Source: Prevotella sp. (lineage in GTDB: Bacteria > Bacteroidota > Bacteroidia > Bacteroidales > Bacteroidaceae). Taken from it: 51,479 bases of DNA. The stretch spans positions 1 through 51,479 of the forward strand of contig JAEEQB010000030.1 of assembly GCA_016285075.1 (NCBI GenBank), written 5' to 3'. Every line of letters begins with the position of its first letter. Positions within the stretch are counted from its first letter, which is position 1. Of the stretch, positions 17,062-25,722 are shown one piece after another. The notes below the pieces were generated by a model. The model saw only the letters and a list, made by a program, of their open reading frames with translations. It did not search any database and had not been told where the DNA came from. Made by a program: the position numbers and the translations under genes.

Positions 17062-18423
17062 ATGAGTCGCCTGACAACGCTCGCCTTTACGGCATTCTGT
17101 CTGCTGACTTCTATTGATGCACTGGCAGACGATTATAATATACTTGCCTTTGGTGCAAGAAGTGATACCACCGTGCTGAGCACCGAATCCATCCAGCAGG
17201 CCATTGATGCCTGTTCGGCTCATGGCGGTGGGCGTGTGGTGGTGCCTGCCGGTCGATATAAAACGGGAACCATTGTACTGCGCAGCCATGTGAATCTTCA
17301 TTTGGAAACGGGAGCCGTACTTTATGGAAGCACAAGTCTGAGCGATTACCTTCCTATGACGTCTTCCTACAAGTCGCTGCGTACTGGCGGTCCTACGGTC
17401 CAACTGGTCTATGCTGATTCTGTGTGTGATGTGTCGCTTACGGGTAATGGAACGATTGACGGACGTGGTGCTGCCTTTCCTAAACTGTCGTGGAACGACG
17501 AGGGTATTACCCGTCCGCATCTGCTGCGTTTCATTCAGAGCCGCGACATCCGCATCAGCGATGTTACTCTTCGTAACTCGGGGTGCTGGATGCAGCACTA
17601 TCTGGCATGTGACCGTTTGCAGATCCGCGGTATCAAGGTGTACAACCGCAATAACTACAACAACGATGCTCTTGATCTTGACGGCTGTCATGATGTGACG
17701 GTGAGTGACCTTGTGGCCGACAGCGATGATGACGGAATCACCCTCAAGAGTACCTCGCCCCGGCTCTGTGAGAACATCACCATTCAGAACTGTATTGTCA
17801 GCAGCCATTGCAATGCCATCAAACTGGGCACAGAGACTAATGGGGGCTTTCGTAACATTGTCATCCAGGGGTGTGTCGTGAAACCTTCAGAAGACCAGCG
17901 TACCCAGTATTTTGGACATGAGAGCAAGCGAGGTACGTCGGCTATTTCGTTGGAGATTACCGATGGAGGCGTGATGGAAAACGTGTTGGTACAAGGCATT
18001 ACCATTGAAGGTACCGAATCTCCCATCTTCATCCGTCTGGGCAATCGTGCACGTCCTTATAGTGCAGATGTGCCGGTGACTCGTGTGGGCATGATACATG
18101 GTGTGCGGCTGTCGGACATCAGTGTCTTCGGTGCAGGGGCTACGGGCAGTTCCATCACAGGCCTGCCAGGTCACCCCGTTGAGGACATCCGTCTGTCGGA
18201 CATCATCATTCGCCATGCAGGAGGCCAGCCCGCAGTGACTGTTCCTGCAGACGAGAAGGAGAGTGATTACCCTGAAGCTACCATGTGGGGCGTGTTGCCC
18301 GCCCAAGGGTTCTTCTTGCGGCATGTAAGGAATGTAGAGTTCCACAACGTTGAGTTCGTTGCTGAACAGCCAGATAAACGACCCGATTATGTCATGATAG
18401 ACTGTGAAGAGGTGAAGAAATGA
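17062..18423 (+). CDS. Exported GH28 glycoside hydrolase (polygalacturonase family)
   Basis: 453 residues with a signal peptide (MSRLTTLAFTAFCLLTSIDA-LADDY). The start of the parallel beta-helix is visible: 'YNILAFGARSDTTVLSTESI', 'GGGRVVVPAGRYKTGTIVLR', 'LTGNGTIDGRG'. GH28 active-site blocks follow: NNDALDLDG (for N-T-D-x-x-D), DSDDDGITLKS (the D-D pair), and SHCNAIKLGTE in place of the G-H-G/R-I-K region. GH28 enzymes hydrolyse polygalacturonan or rhamnogalacturonan; the exact substrate cannot be told. It lies 48 bp after the C69 gene, and its stop overlaps the start of the TPR gene (ATGA). Confidence 0.88.
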   Translation: MSRLTTLAFTAFCLLTSIDALADDYNILAFGARSDTTVLSTESIQQAIDACSAHGGGRVVVPAGRYKTGTIVLRSHVNLHLETGAVLYGSTSLSDYLPMTSSYKSLRTGGPTVQLVYADSVCDVSLTGNGTIDGRGAAFPKLSWNDEGITRPHLLRFIQSRDIRISDVTLRNSGCWMQHYLACDRLQIRGIKVYNRNNYNNDALDLDGCHDVTVSDLVADSDDDGITLKSTSPRLCENITIQNCIVSSHCNAIKLGTETNGGFRNIVIQGCVVKPSEDQRTQYFGHESKRGTSAISLEITDGGVMENVLVQGITIEGTESPIFIRLGNRARPYSADVPVTRVGMIHGVRLSDISVFGAGATGSSITGLPGHPVEDIRLSDIIIRHAGGQPAVTVPADEKESDYPEATMWGVLPAQGFFLRHVRNVEFHNVEFVAEQPDKRPDYVMIDCEEVKK

Positions 18424-19151
18424 GTAAGGTAAAGAAACTTTTTATATGCAAAGCGGCCACGTTGGGACGTTTGAAGCTGATAGTGATTCTGATGGTGTTA
18501 CAGACTATTGTCTGTCTGCCTTTGCCAGCACAAAGCCATCCCGAGTGGGCTCAACAGCTTGACTCAATCAGGCGTGAGATAGAGAAACAACCCGAATCAG
18601 TCGACCTCCGACTGAAGAAGGCAGCTTTGAATATTGAACTGGGACAATGGGACTATGCCGTTGAAGAATACGACCGTGTGCTGCGTGGAGACCCTCACAA
18701 TCTGGCAGCGTTGTTCTATCGGGCTTATTGCCACACCTCGCAGCGCCGTTACCCATTGGCACGTCAGGATTATGAAACCTTGCTGCGCCATCAGCCGCGT
18801 CATCTGGAGGCTCGTCTGTGTCTGGCTACGGTGTGTGAGAGGATGGGACGTGATGCCGAGGCATTAGATCATTATAACCTCTTGGTCCAGCAATATCCCG
18901 ACTCAGCCATCTGCTATGCTGCGCGTGCTGCCTATGAGACCTCCCATCGCCAGTACGATACGGCACTGTATGATTGGGAGAAGGCCGTTGAACTTCAGCC
19001 GCGTAATGCTGATTATGTGGTGTCGAAAGTAGATGTGCTACTGATGACTGGGCGTCGGGAGGAGGCTCGTCAGACACTCGACGAAGGCGTACGTAGTGGG
19101 ATAAGAAGAGGGCTTCTGATGGAGTGGTATAAAAGAACGGAAGGACGGTGA
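18420..19151 (+). CDS. Tetratricopeptide-repeat protein
   Basis: 243 residues. A hydrophobic segment near residues 17-37 (LKLIVILMVLQTIVCLPLPA) is either an internal signal peptide or an anchor, after a basic N-terminus. About five TPR units follow, for example 'PESVDLRLKKAALNIELGQW', 'PHNLAALFYRAYCHTSQRRY', 'PRHLEARLCLATVCERMGRD' and 'PRNADYVVSKVDVLLMTGRR'. It probably serves as a protein-protein scaffold in the periplasm. Translation overlaps the GH28 gene by 4 bp (ATGA), so the two are coupled; a link to the pectinase is possible but unproven. The N-terminal hydrophobic segment begins unusually late, and the Met at residue 26 could be an alternative start. Confidence 0.8.
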   Translation: MSKVKKLFICKAATLGRLKLIVILMVLQTIVCLPLPAQSHPEWAQQLDSIRREIEKQPESVDLRLKKAALNIELGQWDYAVEEYDRVLRGDPHNLAALFYRAYCHTSQRRYPLARQDYETLLRHQPRHLEARLCLATVCERMGRDAEALDHYNLLVQQYPDSAICYAARAAYETSHRQYDTALYDWEKAVELQPRNADYVVSKVDVLLMTGRREEARQTLDEGVRSGIRRGLLMEWYKRTEGR

Positions 19152-19165
19152 ACTATCCTCCAGAG

Positions 19166-19276
19166 GTCCTGCCGCTTTTCGATTACAATGGAACCCCATT
19201 GCGCACTCAAAGCAGCAGGACATCTGTTCCAAAATAAAGGCTGTTTTCATCATGACGCTAATGACCGATTCGGGTT
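19166..19276. repeat. Dispersed 111-bp repeat, copy 2
   Basis: Counterpart of 1494-1604, same orientation, about eight mismatches. It begins 15 bp after the TPR gene stop and ends shortly before the bidirectional terminator hairpin. Flanking bases of the two copies are unrelated, so the unit boundary is sharp. Confidence 0.85.
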
Positions 19277-19310
19277 TATCCTGAGGAGGTTCCTACCTTA
19301 TAAAATGAAA

Positions 19311-19338
19311 GAGGTGACACTCTTACGGGTGTCACCTC
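19311..19338. terminator. Bidirectional terminator between the TPR gene and gdhA
   Basis: A perfect 10-bp stem GAGGTGACAC / GTGTCACCTC with an 8-nt loop, flanked by short A-rich and T-rich runs. It lies between two convergent genes and can serve both. Confidence 0.65.
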
Positions 19339-19399
19339 TCTCTTTGCAAAAAGTTTTGTGTTTGTGTTGGAAAGTCCTTTTACACGATGCTTTTGAGGC

Positions 19400-20737
19400 T
19401 TAGACGATGCCCTGAGCCATCATGGCTTTGGCAACCTTCATGAAACCAGCCACATTGGCACCCTTCACGTAGTTGATGTAGCCATCCTTCTCAGTACCGT
19501 ACTTCACGCAGTTCTCGTGAATGTCGTTCATGATGCGCTTCAAGTAGTTGTCCACCTCTTCAGCAGTCCAGCTCAGGCGCTCAGAGTTCTGCGACATTTC
19601 AAGACCCGATACTGATACACCACCAGCGTTGCTGGCCTTACCAGGAGAGTACAGAATCTTAGCATCCTGGAATATCTTGATGGCCTCGGGCAGTGAAGGC
19701 ATGTTGGCACCCTCGGCTACGGCAATGATACCGTTGTCCACCAGGGCCTGAGCCTCCTCACCGTTGATCTCGTTCTGTGTAGCGCAAGGAAGGGCAATGT
19801 CAGCCTTCTCGTACCAGGGGCGCTTGCCTTCGTGGTAGACGGCGGTGGGATACTCCTCAACATACTCCTTGATACGTCCGCGCTCAACGTTCTTCAGCTC
19901 CATGATGTAATCCAGCTTGGCGCGGTCAATTCCGTCCGGATCGTAGATGTAACCGTCAGAGTCGGACATTGTCATGGGAATAGCGCCTAGCTGCAGGCAC
20001 TTCTCGGCAGCATACTGAGCCACGTTACCAGCACCCGAAATCAGCACCTTCTTGCCCTTGATGTCGATGTTGCGTGTGCCAAGCATAGAGCACAGGAAGT
20101 AAACAGTGCCGTAACCAGTTGCCTCTGGACGGATAAGTGAACCACCGAAGGGGATGCCCTTACCTGTGAGCACACCTTGGAACTGGTGAGTCAGTTTCTT
20201 GTACTGACCAAAAAGATAGCCTACTTCACGGCCGCCTACGCCGATGTCACCGGCTGGTACGTCCTCATCGGGACCTATTACGCGATAAAGTTCATTCATG
20301 AATGCCTGGCAGAAACGCATTACCTCTGCATCGCTCTTGCCACGCGGAGAGAAGTCAGAACCACCCTTGGCACCACCCATAGGAAGCGTGGTCAATGAGT
20401 TCTTGAAGGTCTGCTCGAAGGCAAGGAACTTCAGAATACCCAGGTTCACGCTCTTGTGGTAGCGCAGACCGCCTTTGTACGGGCCAATGGCGTTGTTGTG
20501 CTGGATACGGTAACCCATGTTGGTCTGAACCTTACCTTGGTCGTCAACCCATGTGATGCGGAACTCGCAAACCCTGTCGGGGATGCACAGACGCTCAATG
20601 AGGTTGGCCTTTTCGAACTCCGGATGCTTGTTGTACTCATCCTCGATGGTAGGAAGAACCTGGGATACTGCCTGAATGTACTCAGGCTCGTTGGGGAAGC
20701 GCTGCTTCAACTGTTCTACAACTTGTGCTGCATTCAT
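19400..20737 (-). CDS. gdhA: NADP-type glutamate dehydrogenase
   Basis: 445 residues, the length of hexameric bacterial GDH. It interconverts 2-oxoglutarate plus ammonium and glutamate, the main ammonium assimilation route in many gut and rumen Bacteroidales. Visible motifs: 'GPYKGGLRYHKSVN' (substrate-binding Lys), 'LPMGGAKGGSDF' (catalytic Lys region), 'PAGDIGVGGREVGYL' and the Rossmann 'VLISGAGNVAQYAAEK'. NADPH preference is inferred from family resemblance. The gene stands alone, with a promoter about 100 nt upstream and a shared terminator downstream. Confidence 0.95.
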   Translation of the reverse strand: MNAAQVVEQLKQRFPNEPEYIQAVSQVLPTIEDEYNKHPEFEKANLIERLCIPDRVCEFRITWVDDQGKVQTNMGYRIQHNNAIGPYKGGLRYHKSVNLGILKFLAFEQTFKNSLTTLPMGGAKGGSDFSPRGKSDAEVMRFCQAFMNELYRVIGPDEDVPAGDIGVGGREVGYLFGQYKKLTHQFQGVLTGKGIPFGGSLIRPEATGYGTVYFLCSMLGTRNIDIKGKKVLISGAGNVAQYAAEKCLQLGAIPMTMSDSDGYIYDPDGIDRAKLDYIMELKNVERGRIKEYVEEYPTAVYHEGKRPWYEKADIALPCATQNEINGEEAQALVDNGIIAVAEGANMPSLPEAIKIFQDAKILYSPGKASNAGGVSVSGLEMSQNSERLSWTAEEVDNYLKRIMNDIHENCVKYGTEKDGYINYVKGANVAGFMKVAKAMMAQGIV

Positions 20738-20835
20738 AATCTTTTCCTTTCTTTGTTTGGTTGTTTTTATTGAATTATTGTTTGTTTTTACTTTCTTTTC
20801 TTTACAGACGCAAGGAATTATTCGCTTACGGGCGG

Positions 20836-20866
20836 CAAAATTACAGCAAAAACTTGAAACTACAAA
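20836..20866 (-). promoter_or_regulatory. gdhA promoter
   Basis: Minus-strand TTTG (20863-20866), a 19-bp gap, then TAATTTTG (20836-20843). Leader of about 95 nt. Confidence 0.6.
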
Positions 20867-21136
20867 ACATTTTGGAAGAAAATTCGCAGAATTGCTTACG
20901 TTTTGCTACTTTTTGATATAAATCAAGGCAAAAGTGACAGAAAACTGCATATTTATTGTGCACGGGAACAAAACTGAAACTCCCAATATGTATGAATATA
21001 TGTTCTTCAAAGCCCTTATATGCCAGGCAGTCGGAGTTGTCGAAACCTTTTCATGAAACAATCAAATACCAATCAGTCAATGAGTTTCCAAGTTAATTGC
21101 AAGAAGCCACCATATTCTTTTCCATCGGACTATCAC

Positions 21137-21202
21137 CTTGCTTGGATCTTGTCTCTCGCTCTTACGTGGATCTTGTCGCTCTCTTGCTTGGATTTCGACC
21201 TT
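21137..21202. repeat. Degenerate 22-24-bp tandem repeat (TGGATCTTGTC type)
   Basis: Three units: CTTGCTTGGATCTTGTCTCT, CTTACGTGGATCTTGTCGCT and CTTGCTTGGATTTCGACC, starting at 21137, 21161 and 21183. Confidence 0.65.
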
Positions 21203-21258
21203 AGATTGCTTGAAGAGAAAAGTCCGACTAACAGGACAAGGCGAATGCATTGAAAACG

Positions 21259-21328
21259 ATACGCAGTTTCTTCTGGAAGCATTATACCGCTTCTTTTGGA
21301 AGCGTTACGCAGTTTCTTCATGAACTCG
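21259..21328. repeat. Degenerate 21-25-bp tandem repeat (TACGCAGTTTCTTC type)
   Basis: Three units starting near 21260, 21285 and 21306: TACGCAGTTTCTTCTGGAAG, TACCGCTTCTTTTGGAAG and TACGCAGTTTCTTCATGAAC. This is a different sequence from the neighbouring array but of similar period. Confidence 0.6.
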
Positions 21329-21466
21329 AAGTTCTTTTACTGGCTGCTTGTGAAGAACTATTGGAAGTTGACTTATATAAATAATGTACACGCGTACCAT
21401 AATTTAATAACATGTTCACTAATAATTCCCGTCGGAAAAGTTTTTTAGCAAAAATATGGCAAAAAG

Positions 21467-21498
21467 TTTGGTGGAACGAAAAAAAGTTCGTACCTTTG
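21467..21498 (+). promoter_or_regulatory. Promoter of tRNA-Phe
   Basis: TTTG (21467-21470), a 20-bp gap, TACCTTTG (21491-21498), followed by GCACCCGC. Confidence 0.7.
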
Positions 21499-21530
21499 CA
21501 CCCGCAAACGAAAGGAATGCAATCAGACAT

Positions 21531-21603
21531 GGTGCCTTAGCTCAGTTGGTAGAGCATCGGACTGAAAATCCGTGTGTCCCCGGTTCGATTCCTGGAGGTA
21601 CCA
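21531..21603 (+). tRNA. tRNA-Phe (GAA)
   Basis: 73 nt cloverleaf. The acceptor GGTGCCT pairs with AGGTACC (one G-U). The D-arm is GCTCAGTTGGTAGAGC, the anticodon loop CTGAAAA has GAA at the centre, and the T-loop is TTCGATT. Discriminator A, no encoded CCA. The T-stem has one C-U mismatch. Confidence 0.93.
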
Positions 21604-21620
21604 CTCCTCCTTTCATTATG

Positions 21621-21660
21621 AGTCCCGCGTAAGCTGATTGGCTGAAACGGGATTTTTTTG
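21621..21660 (+). terminator. Terminator after tRNA-Phe
   Basis: AGTCCCG pairs with CGGGATT (one G-U), with an inner AGC/GCT helix, followed by a run of seven T. Confidence 0.65.
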
Positions 21661-21717
21661 TTTTTGTCACTTTCTCATCACAATTTTACTGCACTTGGCA
21701 AAAAAAGCTTAATTTCC

Positions 21718-21748
21718 TTTGTTTTGCGCCCGACTTTTCGTAACTTTG
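21718..21748 (+). promoter_or_regulatory. Promoter of the phosphatase-peptidase-plug run
   Basis: TTTG (21718-21721), a 19-bp gap, TAACTTTG (21741-21748). The ATG at 21757 lies only 8 nt after the -7 box, so the message has almost no leader. Confidence 0.65.
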
Positions 21749-21756
21749 CACCAATT

Positions 21757-23040
21757 ATGAAACGATTATTATCTATCCTGACAATGACCGCTGTTGCGCT
21801 GACCATTGGGGCGCAGACAGCAAGAGAAGAAATCTCTGCCAATATCTACTTGGCAGGCAGTAATTATCTGGACTATGACCGCCAGTTGCCAACGCAAAAG
21901 CTTACACCCGCACCAAAGGGCTACGAGCCGTACTATATGAGTCACTATGGGCGTCACGGCTCACGTTGGCTCATCAGCGAAAACAGCTATATTGGCCCTT
22001 TGACCACCATGCGCGATGCTGATAGCCAGGGAAAGCTCACACAGAAAGGAAAGGACGTGCTGCGCATTCTGGAAGAGTTCTATCCATGTACCATTGACCG
22101 GCTGGGAGACCTTTCAACTGTGGGTGAAAGGCAGCACCACGGAATCGGGAAAAGAATGGTGCAGAACTTCCCTGAGATATTCAAAACCAAGGACGTGGCC
22201 ATCGATGCACGTTCAACCGTGGTCATACGATGCATACTCTCGATGACTGCCGAATGCGAGGAACTGATGGCTGCCAACCCTACTGCACGTATACACAACG
22301 ATGTGAGTGAGGCCCTTCAATACTATCTTAATGCTCCGTGGCCTGACCGACTGCGTAAGCAGACGGCCAAGCGTAATGCTATTCGTGAGCAGTACAGGCA
22401 GAAACTGACACACACCAAGAGACTGATGGGTGTTCTGTTCAACGACCAACAGTGGGTGAGCGACAACCTGCGTGCTGCGTCCTTTACAAGGCAGCTGTTT
22501 GAGATTGCTGTCAACATGCAGAGCCATGACACCGACTTGGAAATGCTCTCACTCTTTACAGCCGATGAGGTCTATGACCTGTGGAAACAGAACAACATTG
22601 GCTGGTACCTTGAGTATGGACCCGCTCCACAGACGGAGAGCATTATGCCATTTAGCCAGCTGAACCTGCTGAAGAACATCATTGAGACCACCGATACTGT
22701 GACTCAGACGCAGGCTACACTACGCTTTGGGCACGAGGTGTGTGTCATGCCACTCGCTTGTCTGCTGGAACTTGACAATTGTGGCGCAAAGGTGGAAGAT
22801 CTGGATCATCTCGAAGATACGTGGCGTAACTATAAAATATTCCCCATGGGCTGCAACATCCAGCTGGTGTTCTACCGCCCAAAGAAGGGAAAGACAGGCG
22901 AGGTGCTGGTGAAGGCTCTGCTGAACGAACGTGAGGCACGCCTGCCTATTCAGACCACTCAGTGGCCATACTACAGTTGGAAGGAACTGCGCCAATACTA
23001 TCTTGACAAGATTCAGCGTTTTGAGGCCGGTAACAAATAA
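21757..23040 (+). CDS. Exported histidine-type acid phosphatase (MINPP/phytase-like)
   Basis: 427 residues from the ATG at 21757 (MKRLLSILTMTAVALTIGA-QTARE, a signal peptide). An upstream extension of the frame to 21658 contains the promoter and is rejected. The branch-2 histidine phosphatase motif RHG (R66-H67-G68, in YGRHGSRW) carries the phospho-accepting His; the distal proton-donor motif is GHE (H326-E327) in 'LRFGHEVCVMPLACLLELD'. Closest in style to the multiple inositol-polyphosphate phosphatases of Bacteroides, which release phosphate from phytate; the substrate is inferred. It heads a four-gene run with gaps of 36, 25 and 11 bp. Confidence 0.82.
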   Translation: MKRLLSILTMTAVALTIGAQTAREEISANIYLAGSNYLDYDRQLPTQKLTPAPKGYEPYYMSHYGRHGSRWLISENSYIGPLTTMRDADSQGKLTQKGKDVLRILEEFYPCTIDRLGDLSTVGERQHHGIGKRMVQNFPEIFKTKDVAIDARSTVVIRCILSMTAECEELMAANPTARIHNDVSEALQYYLNAPWPDRLRKQTAKRNAIREQYRQKLTHTKRLMGVLFNDQQWVSDNLRAASFTRQLFEIAVNMQSHDTDLEMLSLFTADEVYDLWKQNNIGWYLEYGPAPQTESIMPFSQLNLLKNIIETTDTVTQTQATLRFGHEVCVMPLACLLELDNCGAKVEDLDHLEDTWRNYKIFPMGCNIQLVFYRPKKGKTGEVLVKALLNEREARLPIQTTQWPYYSWKELRQYYLDKIQRFEAGNK

Positions 23041-23076
23041 AAAAACGGAAAAACAGATAATAACTGCATAAACATC

Positions 23077-24477
23077 ATGTTCAGTAAAGAAACTTACGTT
23101 CGGCGCCGTGCCGAATTGAAAGAATTGGTTGGTGAGGGAGTGATCGTACTTTTCGGTAACAACGACTCACCTGCAAACTATCCTGCCAACGGATATGCAC
23201 CCTTCCGTCAGGATTCGACATTCCTTTATTATTTCGGACAGCACAGAGACGGACTGGTGGGAGTGATTGACGTGGATAGCAACACGGAAATGCTGCTGGG
23301 CAACGACATAGACGTAGAGGACATTGTTTGGATGGGCTATACACCCTCCGTGGCTGATCTTGCCGCAGAAGTGGGCGTCACCCTCACTGCCCCTCTCTCT
23401 CATCTCAGTAAAATATGCGGAGACTGTATTGCCTCCCAGCGAACCATTCATTTCCTGCCTCTCTATCGTCACGATACGAAGATTCAGCTGATGGACTTGT
23501 TGGGCATTCATCCTTCGCAGCAGAAAGATGCCGCATCGTTGAAGCTCATTAAGTCTGTGGTGAAGATGCGCTCGACAAAGACTGCCGAGGAAATTGCTTA
23601 TCTGGAGGCTGCATGCGACGTGGGTTATGTGATGCACACAACGGCTCAGCTGTTGATTAAGCCCGGTGTGACAGAACGCTTCGTGGCTGGACAGGTAGAT
23701 GGCATTGCACGTTCGCTGGCACAGGGAGTGAGCTTTGCAACTATCTTCTCGCAGCACGGCGAGATCATGCACGGCAATCCTTCCGACGTACAGCTGGAGG
23801 CAGGAAGGCTGGCTTTGTGTGATGCAGGATGCGAGCTGAACGATTATTGCTCGGACAACACACGTACCATGCCCGTCAACGGTAAGTTCACCCAACGTCA
23901 GTTGGAAATATATTCCATCGTGGAAGCCTGTCACGACTATGTGCTGGAGGTGGCTAAGCCGGGCGTGAAGTATCAGGACGTACACATGGCTGTGTGCCGC
24001 CTCATGACTGAACGTCTGAAGGAGCTGGGGCTGATGAAGGGTGATACCGATGAGGCCGTACGTGCAGGCGCTCATGCCATGTTCCTGCCTCACGGACTGG
24101 GCCACATGATGGGCATGGATGTACACGACATGGAAGGATTAGGGCAGATATACGTTGGTTTCGACGATGAGACACGTCCCAACCTGGAGCAGTTCGGTAC
24201 CAACTGTCTGAGAATGGGACGAAAGCTGGAACCTGGATTTGTGGTTACTGACGAACCTGGCATCTACTTCATCCCGCATCTCATTGACTTGTGGCGTAAA
24301 GAAGGACACTGCAAGGAGTTCCTCAACTTCGACAAGCTCGAGACATATAAGGACTTCGGCGGCATACGCATAGAGGATGACTTGCTTATCACCAGCGATG
24401 GTTGCCGTTTCCTGGGATCGAAGCGTATACCTTATCATCCAGCCGAACTTGAAGAGTTCATGGCCAACAACATGTGA
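23077..24477 (+). CDS. pepP: Xaa-Pro aminopeptidase (M24B, aminopeptidase P family)
   Basis: 466 residues, no signal peptide, so cytoplasmic. It removes N-terminal residues before proline. The N-terminal creatinase-like domain includes 'PANGYAPFRQDSTFLYYFG', and the C-terminal pita-bread domain starts near residue 180. Metal ligands are visible in order: Asp in 'ALCDAGCE', Asp in 'YCSDNTRTMPVNGKF', His in 'LPHGLGHMMGMDVHD', Glu in 'VVTDEPGIYF' and Glu in 'GGIRIEDDLLIT'. It lies second in the four-gene run; with the C1B peptidase downstream it suggests shared peptide-breakdown work. Confidence 0.92.
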   Translation: MFSKETYVRRRAELKELVGEGVIVLFGNNDSPANYPANGYAPFRQDSTFLYYFGQHRDGLVGVIDVDSNTEMLLGNDIDVEDIVWMGYTPSVADLAAEVGVTLTAPLSHLSKICGDCIASQRTIHFLPLYRHDTKIQLMDLLGIHPSQQKDAASLKLIKSVVKMRSTKTAEEIAYLEAACDVGYVMHTTAQLLIKPGVTERFVAGQVDGIARSLAQGVSFATIFSQHGEIMHGNPSDVQLEAGRLALCDAGCELNDYCSDNTRTMPVNGKFTQRQLEIYSIVEACHDYVLEVAKPGVKYQDVHMAVCRLMTERLKELGLMKGDTDEAVRAGAHAMFLPHGLGHMMGMDVHDMEGLGQIYVGFDDETRPNLEQFGTNCLRMGRKLEPGFVVTDEPGIYFIPHLIDLWRKEGHCKEFLNFDKLETYKDFGGIRIEDDLLITSDGCRFLGSKRIPYHPAELEEFMANNM

Positions 24478-24502
24478 TGATATTACAACTCAATATATTG
24501 AT

Positions 24503-25711
24503 ATGAAAAAACTTTTAATGATTGCGCTGGCCTTGTTCGTTGTAGCAGGCAGCGCTGAGGCTGCCAAAAAGAAGGCACCCGCAAAAAAACAGAACAAACC
24601 CGTATTTACTGTAGTAAAGGAGAATCCTATTTCTGGAATCCGTGACCAGAACCGCAGCGGCACCTGCTGGGACTACAGCACCCTGTCGTTCTTTGAAGCA
24701 GAGATCCTGAAGGCTACAGGCAAGGAGTATGACTTGTGCGAGAGTTTCATTGCCAACAAGACCTATATGGAACGCGCCATTCAGGTAGTAAGGTACCACG
24801 GCGATTGCCAGTTTGCACAAGGTGGCAGTGCTGAGGATGTGCTGGCAACCCTGAAGACCCACGGTATTTGCCCTGAGGGAGCCATGCCTTTCCCAGGCTC
24901 GCTCTATGGTGACTCGCTGAACAATTTCAATGAGTTCTTCTCTCTGCTCGAGCCTTATGTGGCTGCTGTGGCCAAGAGCGATGCGAAGAAGATTTCCAAT
25001 CAGTGGAAGGTGGGACTGCAAGGCATCCTTGATGCTTATCTTGGCAAGTGCCCTGAGAAGTTTGTCTTCGAAGGCAAAGAGTATACACCGAAGAGCTTCA
25101 TGGCTTCACTGGGTATTGACCTCAACGACTATGTTTCGATTACCAGCTATACACACCATCCCTTCTACAGCGCATTTGCCGTGGAGGTACAAGACAACTG
25201 GCGTTTCCCCTTGTCATACAACCTACCGATGGACGAGATGATGCAGATAATCGACAATGCAGTCAACGAAGGCTATACGATTGCCTGGGGCGGAGATGTG
25301 TCTGAGCCTGGATTCACACGTCAGGGACTGGCCTATGCCGTTGACACCAAGAAGACCGAGAGCCTGGCAGGAAGCGACATGGCACGTTGGCTGAAGCTCA
25401 CTGACGAGAAGCGTCGCAATATCATTGACTCGCTGGGATGCACGGTGCCTGAGGTGATTCCCACACAGGAGATGCGTCAGGAGCGTTTTGACAACTGGGA
25501 ACTTACCGATGACCATGGCATGCAGATTTTCGGCGTTGCCAAGGATCAGAACGGCAAGGAGTACTATATGGTTAAGAACTCTTGGGGTGAGACTGGTGAT
25601 TACAAGGGAGTGTGGTATATGACCAAGGCATTCATTGCTGCCAATACTATGGACTTTCTTGTGAACAAAAAGGCTATTCCAGCTGCTATACGCAAGAAAC
25701 TGGGCATCTGA
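24503..25711 (+). CDS. C1B-family cysteine peptidase (bleomycin hydrolase/PepC-like), exported
   Basis: 402 residues from the ATG at 24503; a longer frame from 24377 overlaps the pepP end and lacks a signal peptide. MKKLLMIALALFVVAGSAEA is a signal peptide. The catalytic triad is visible: Cys55 in 'NRSGTCWDYSTLSF', His338 in 'DDHGMQIFGVAK' and Asn359 in 'MVKNSWGE'. The family has aminopeptidase activity; intracellular PepC/BLMH relatives form hexamers, but this one is predicted to be periplasmic. It is third in the run, 25 bp after pepP and 11 bp before the T9SS plug gene. Confidence 0.9.
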   Translation: MKKLLMIALALFVVAGSAEAAKKKAPAKKQNKPVFTVVKENPISGIRDQNRSGTCWDYSTLSFFEAEILKATGKEYDLCESFIANKTYMERAIQVVRYHGDCQFAQGGSAEDVLATLKTHGICPEGAMPFPGSLYGDSLNNFNEFFSLLEPYVAAVAKSDAKKISNQWKVGLQGILDAYLGKCPEKFVFEGKEYTPKSFMASLGIDLNDYVSITSYTHHPFYSAFAVEVQDNWRFPLSYNLPMDEMMQIIDNAVNEGYTIAWGGDVSEPGFTRQGLAYAVDTKKTESLAGSDMARWLKLTDEKRRNIIDSLGCTVPEVIPTQEMRQERFDNWELTDDHGMQIFGVAKDQNGKEYYMVKNSWGETGDYKGVWYMTKAFIAANTMDFLVNKKAIPAAIRKKLGI

Positions 25712-25722
25712 GCTGACGGAGA

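Larger units (their letters stand above)
20870..21460. other. Spacer between gdhA and tRNA-Phe without a gene
   Basis: About 600 bp with no convincing gene. It contains two degenerate tandem arrays (21137-21202 and 21259-21328) and an AT-rich part (21360-21460) leading into the tRNA-Phe promoter. Bases 20880-21130 show nothing I can name. Confidence 0.6.

Noticed and set aside
23167..24126. Antisense frame of 319 codons over pepP
   Set aside because: Shadow of a clear M24 peptidase with all metal ligands on the plus strand.
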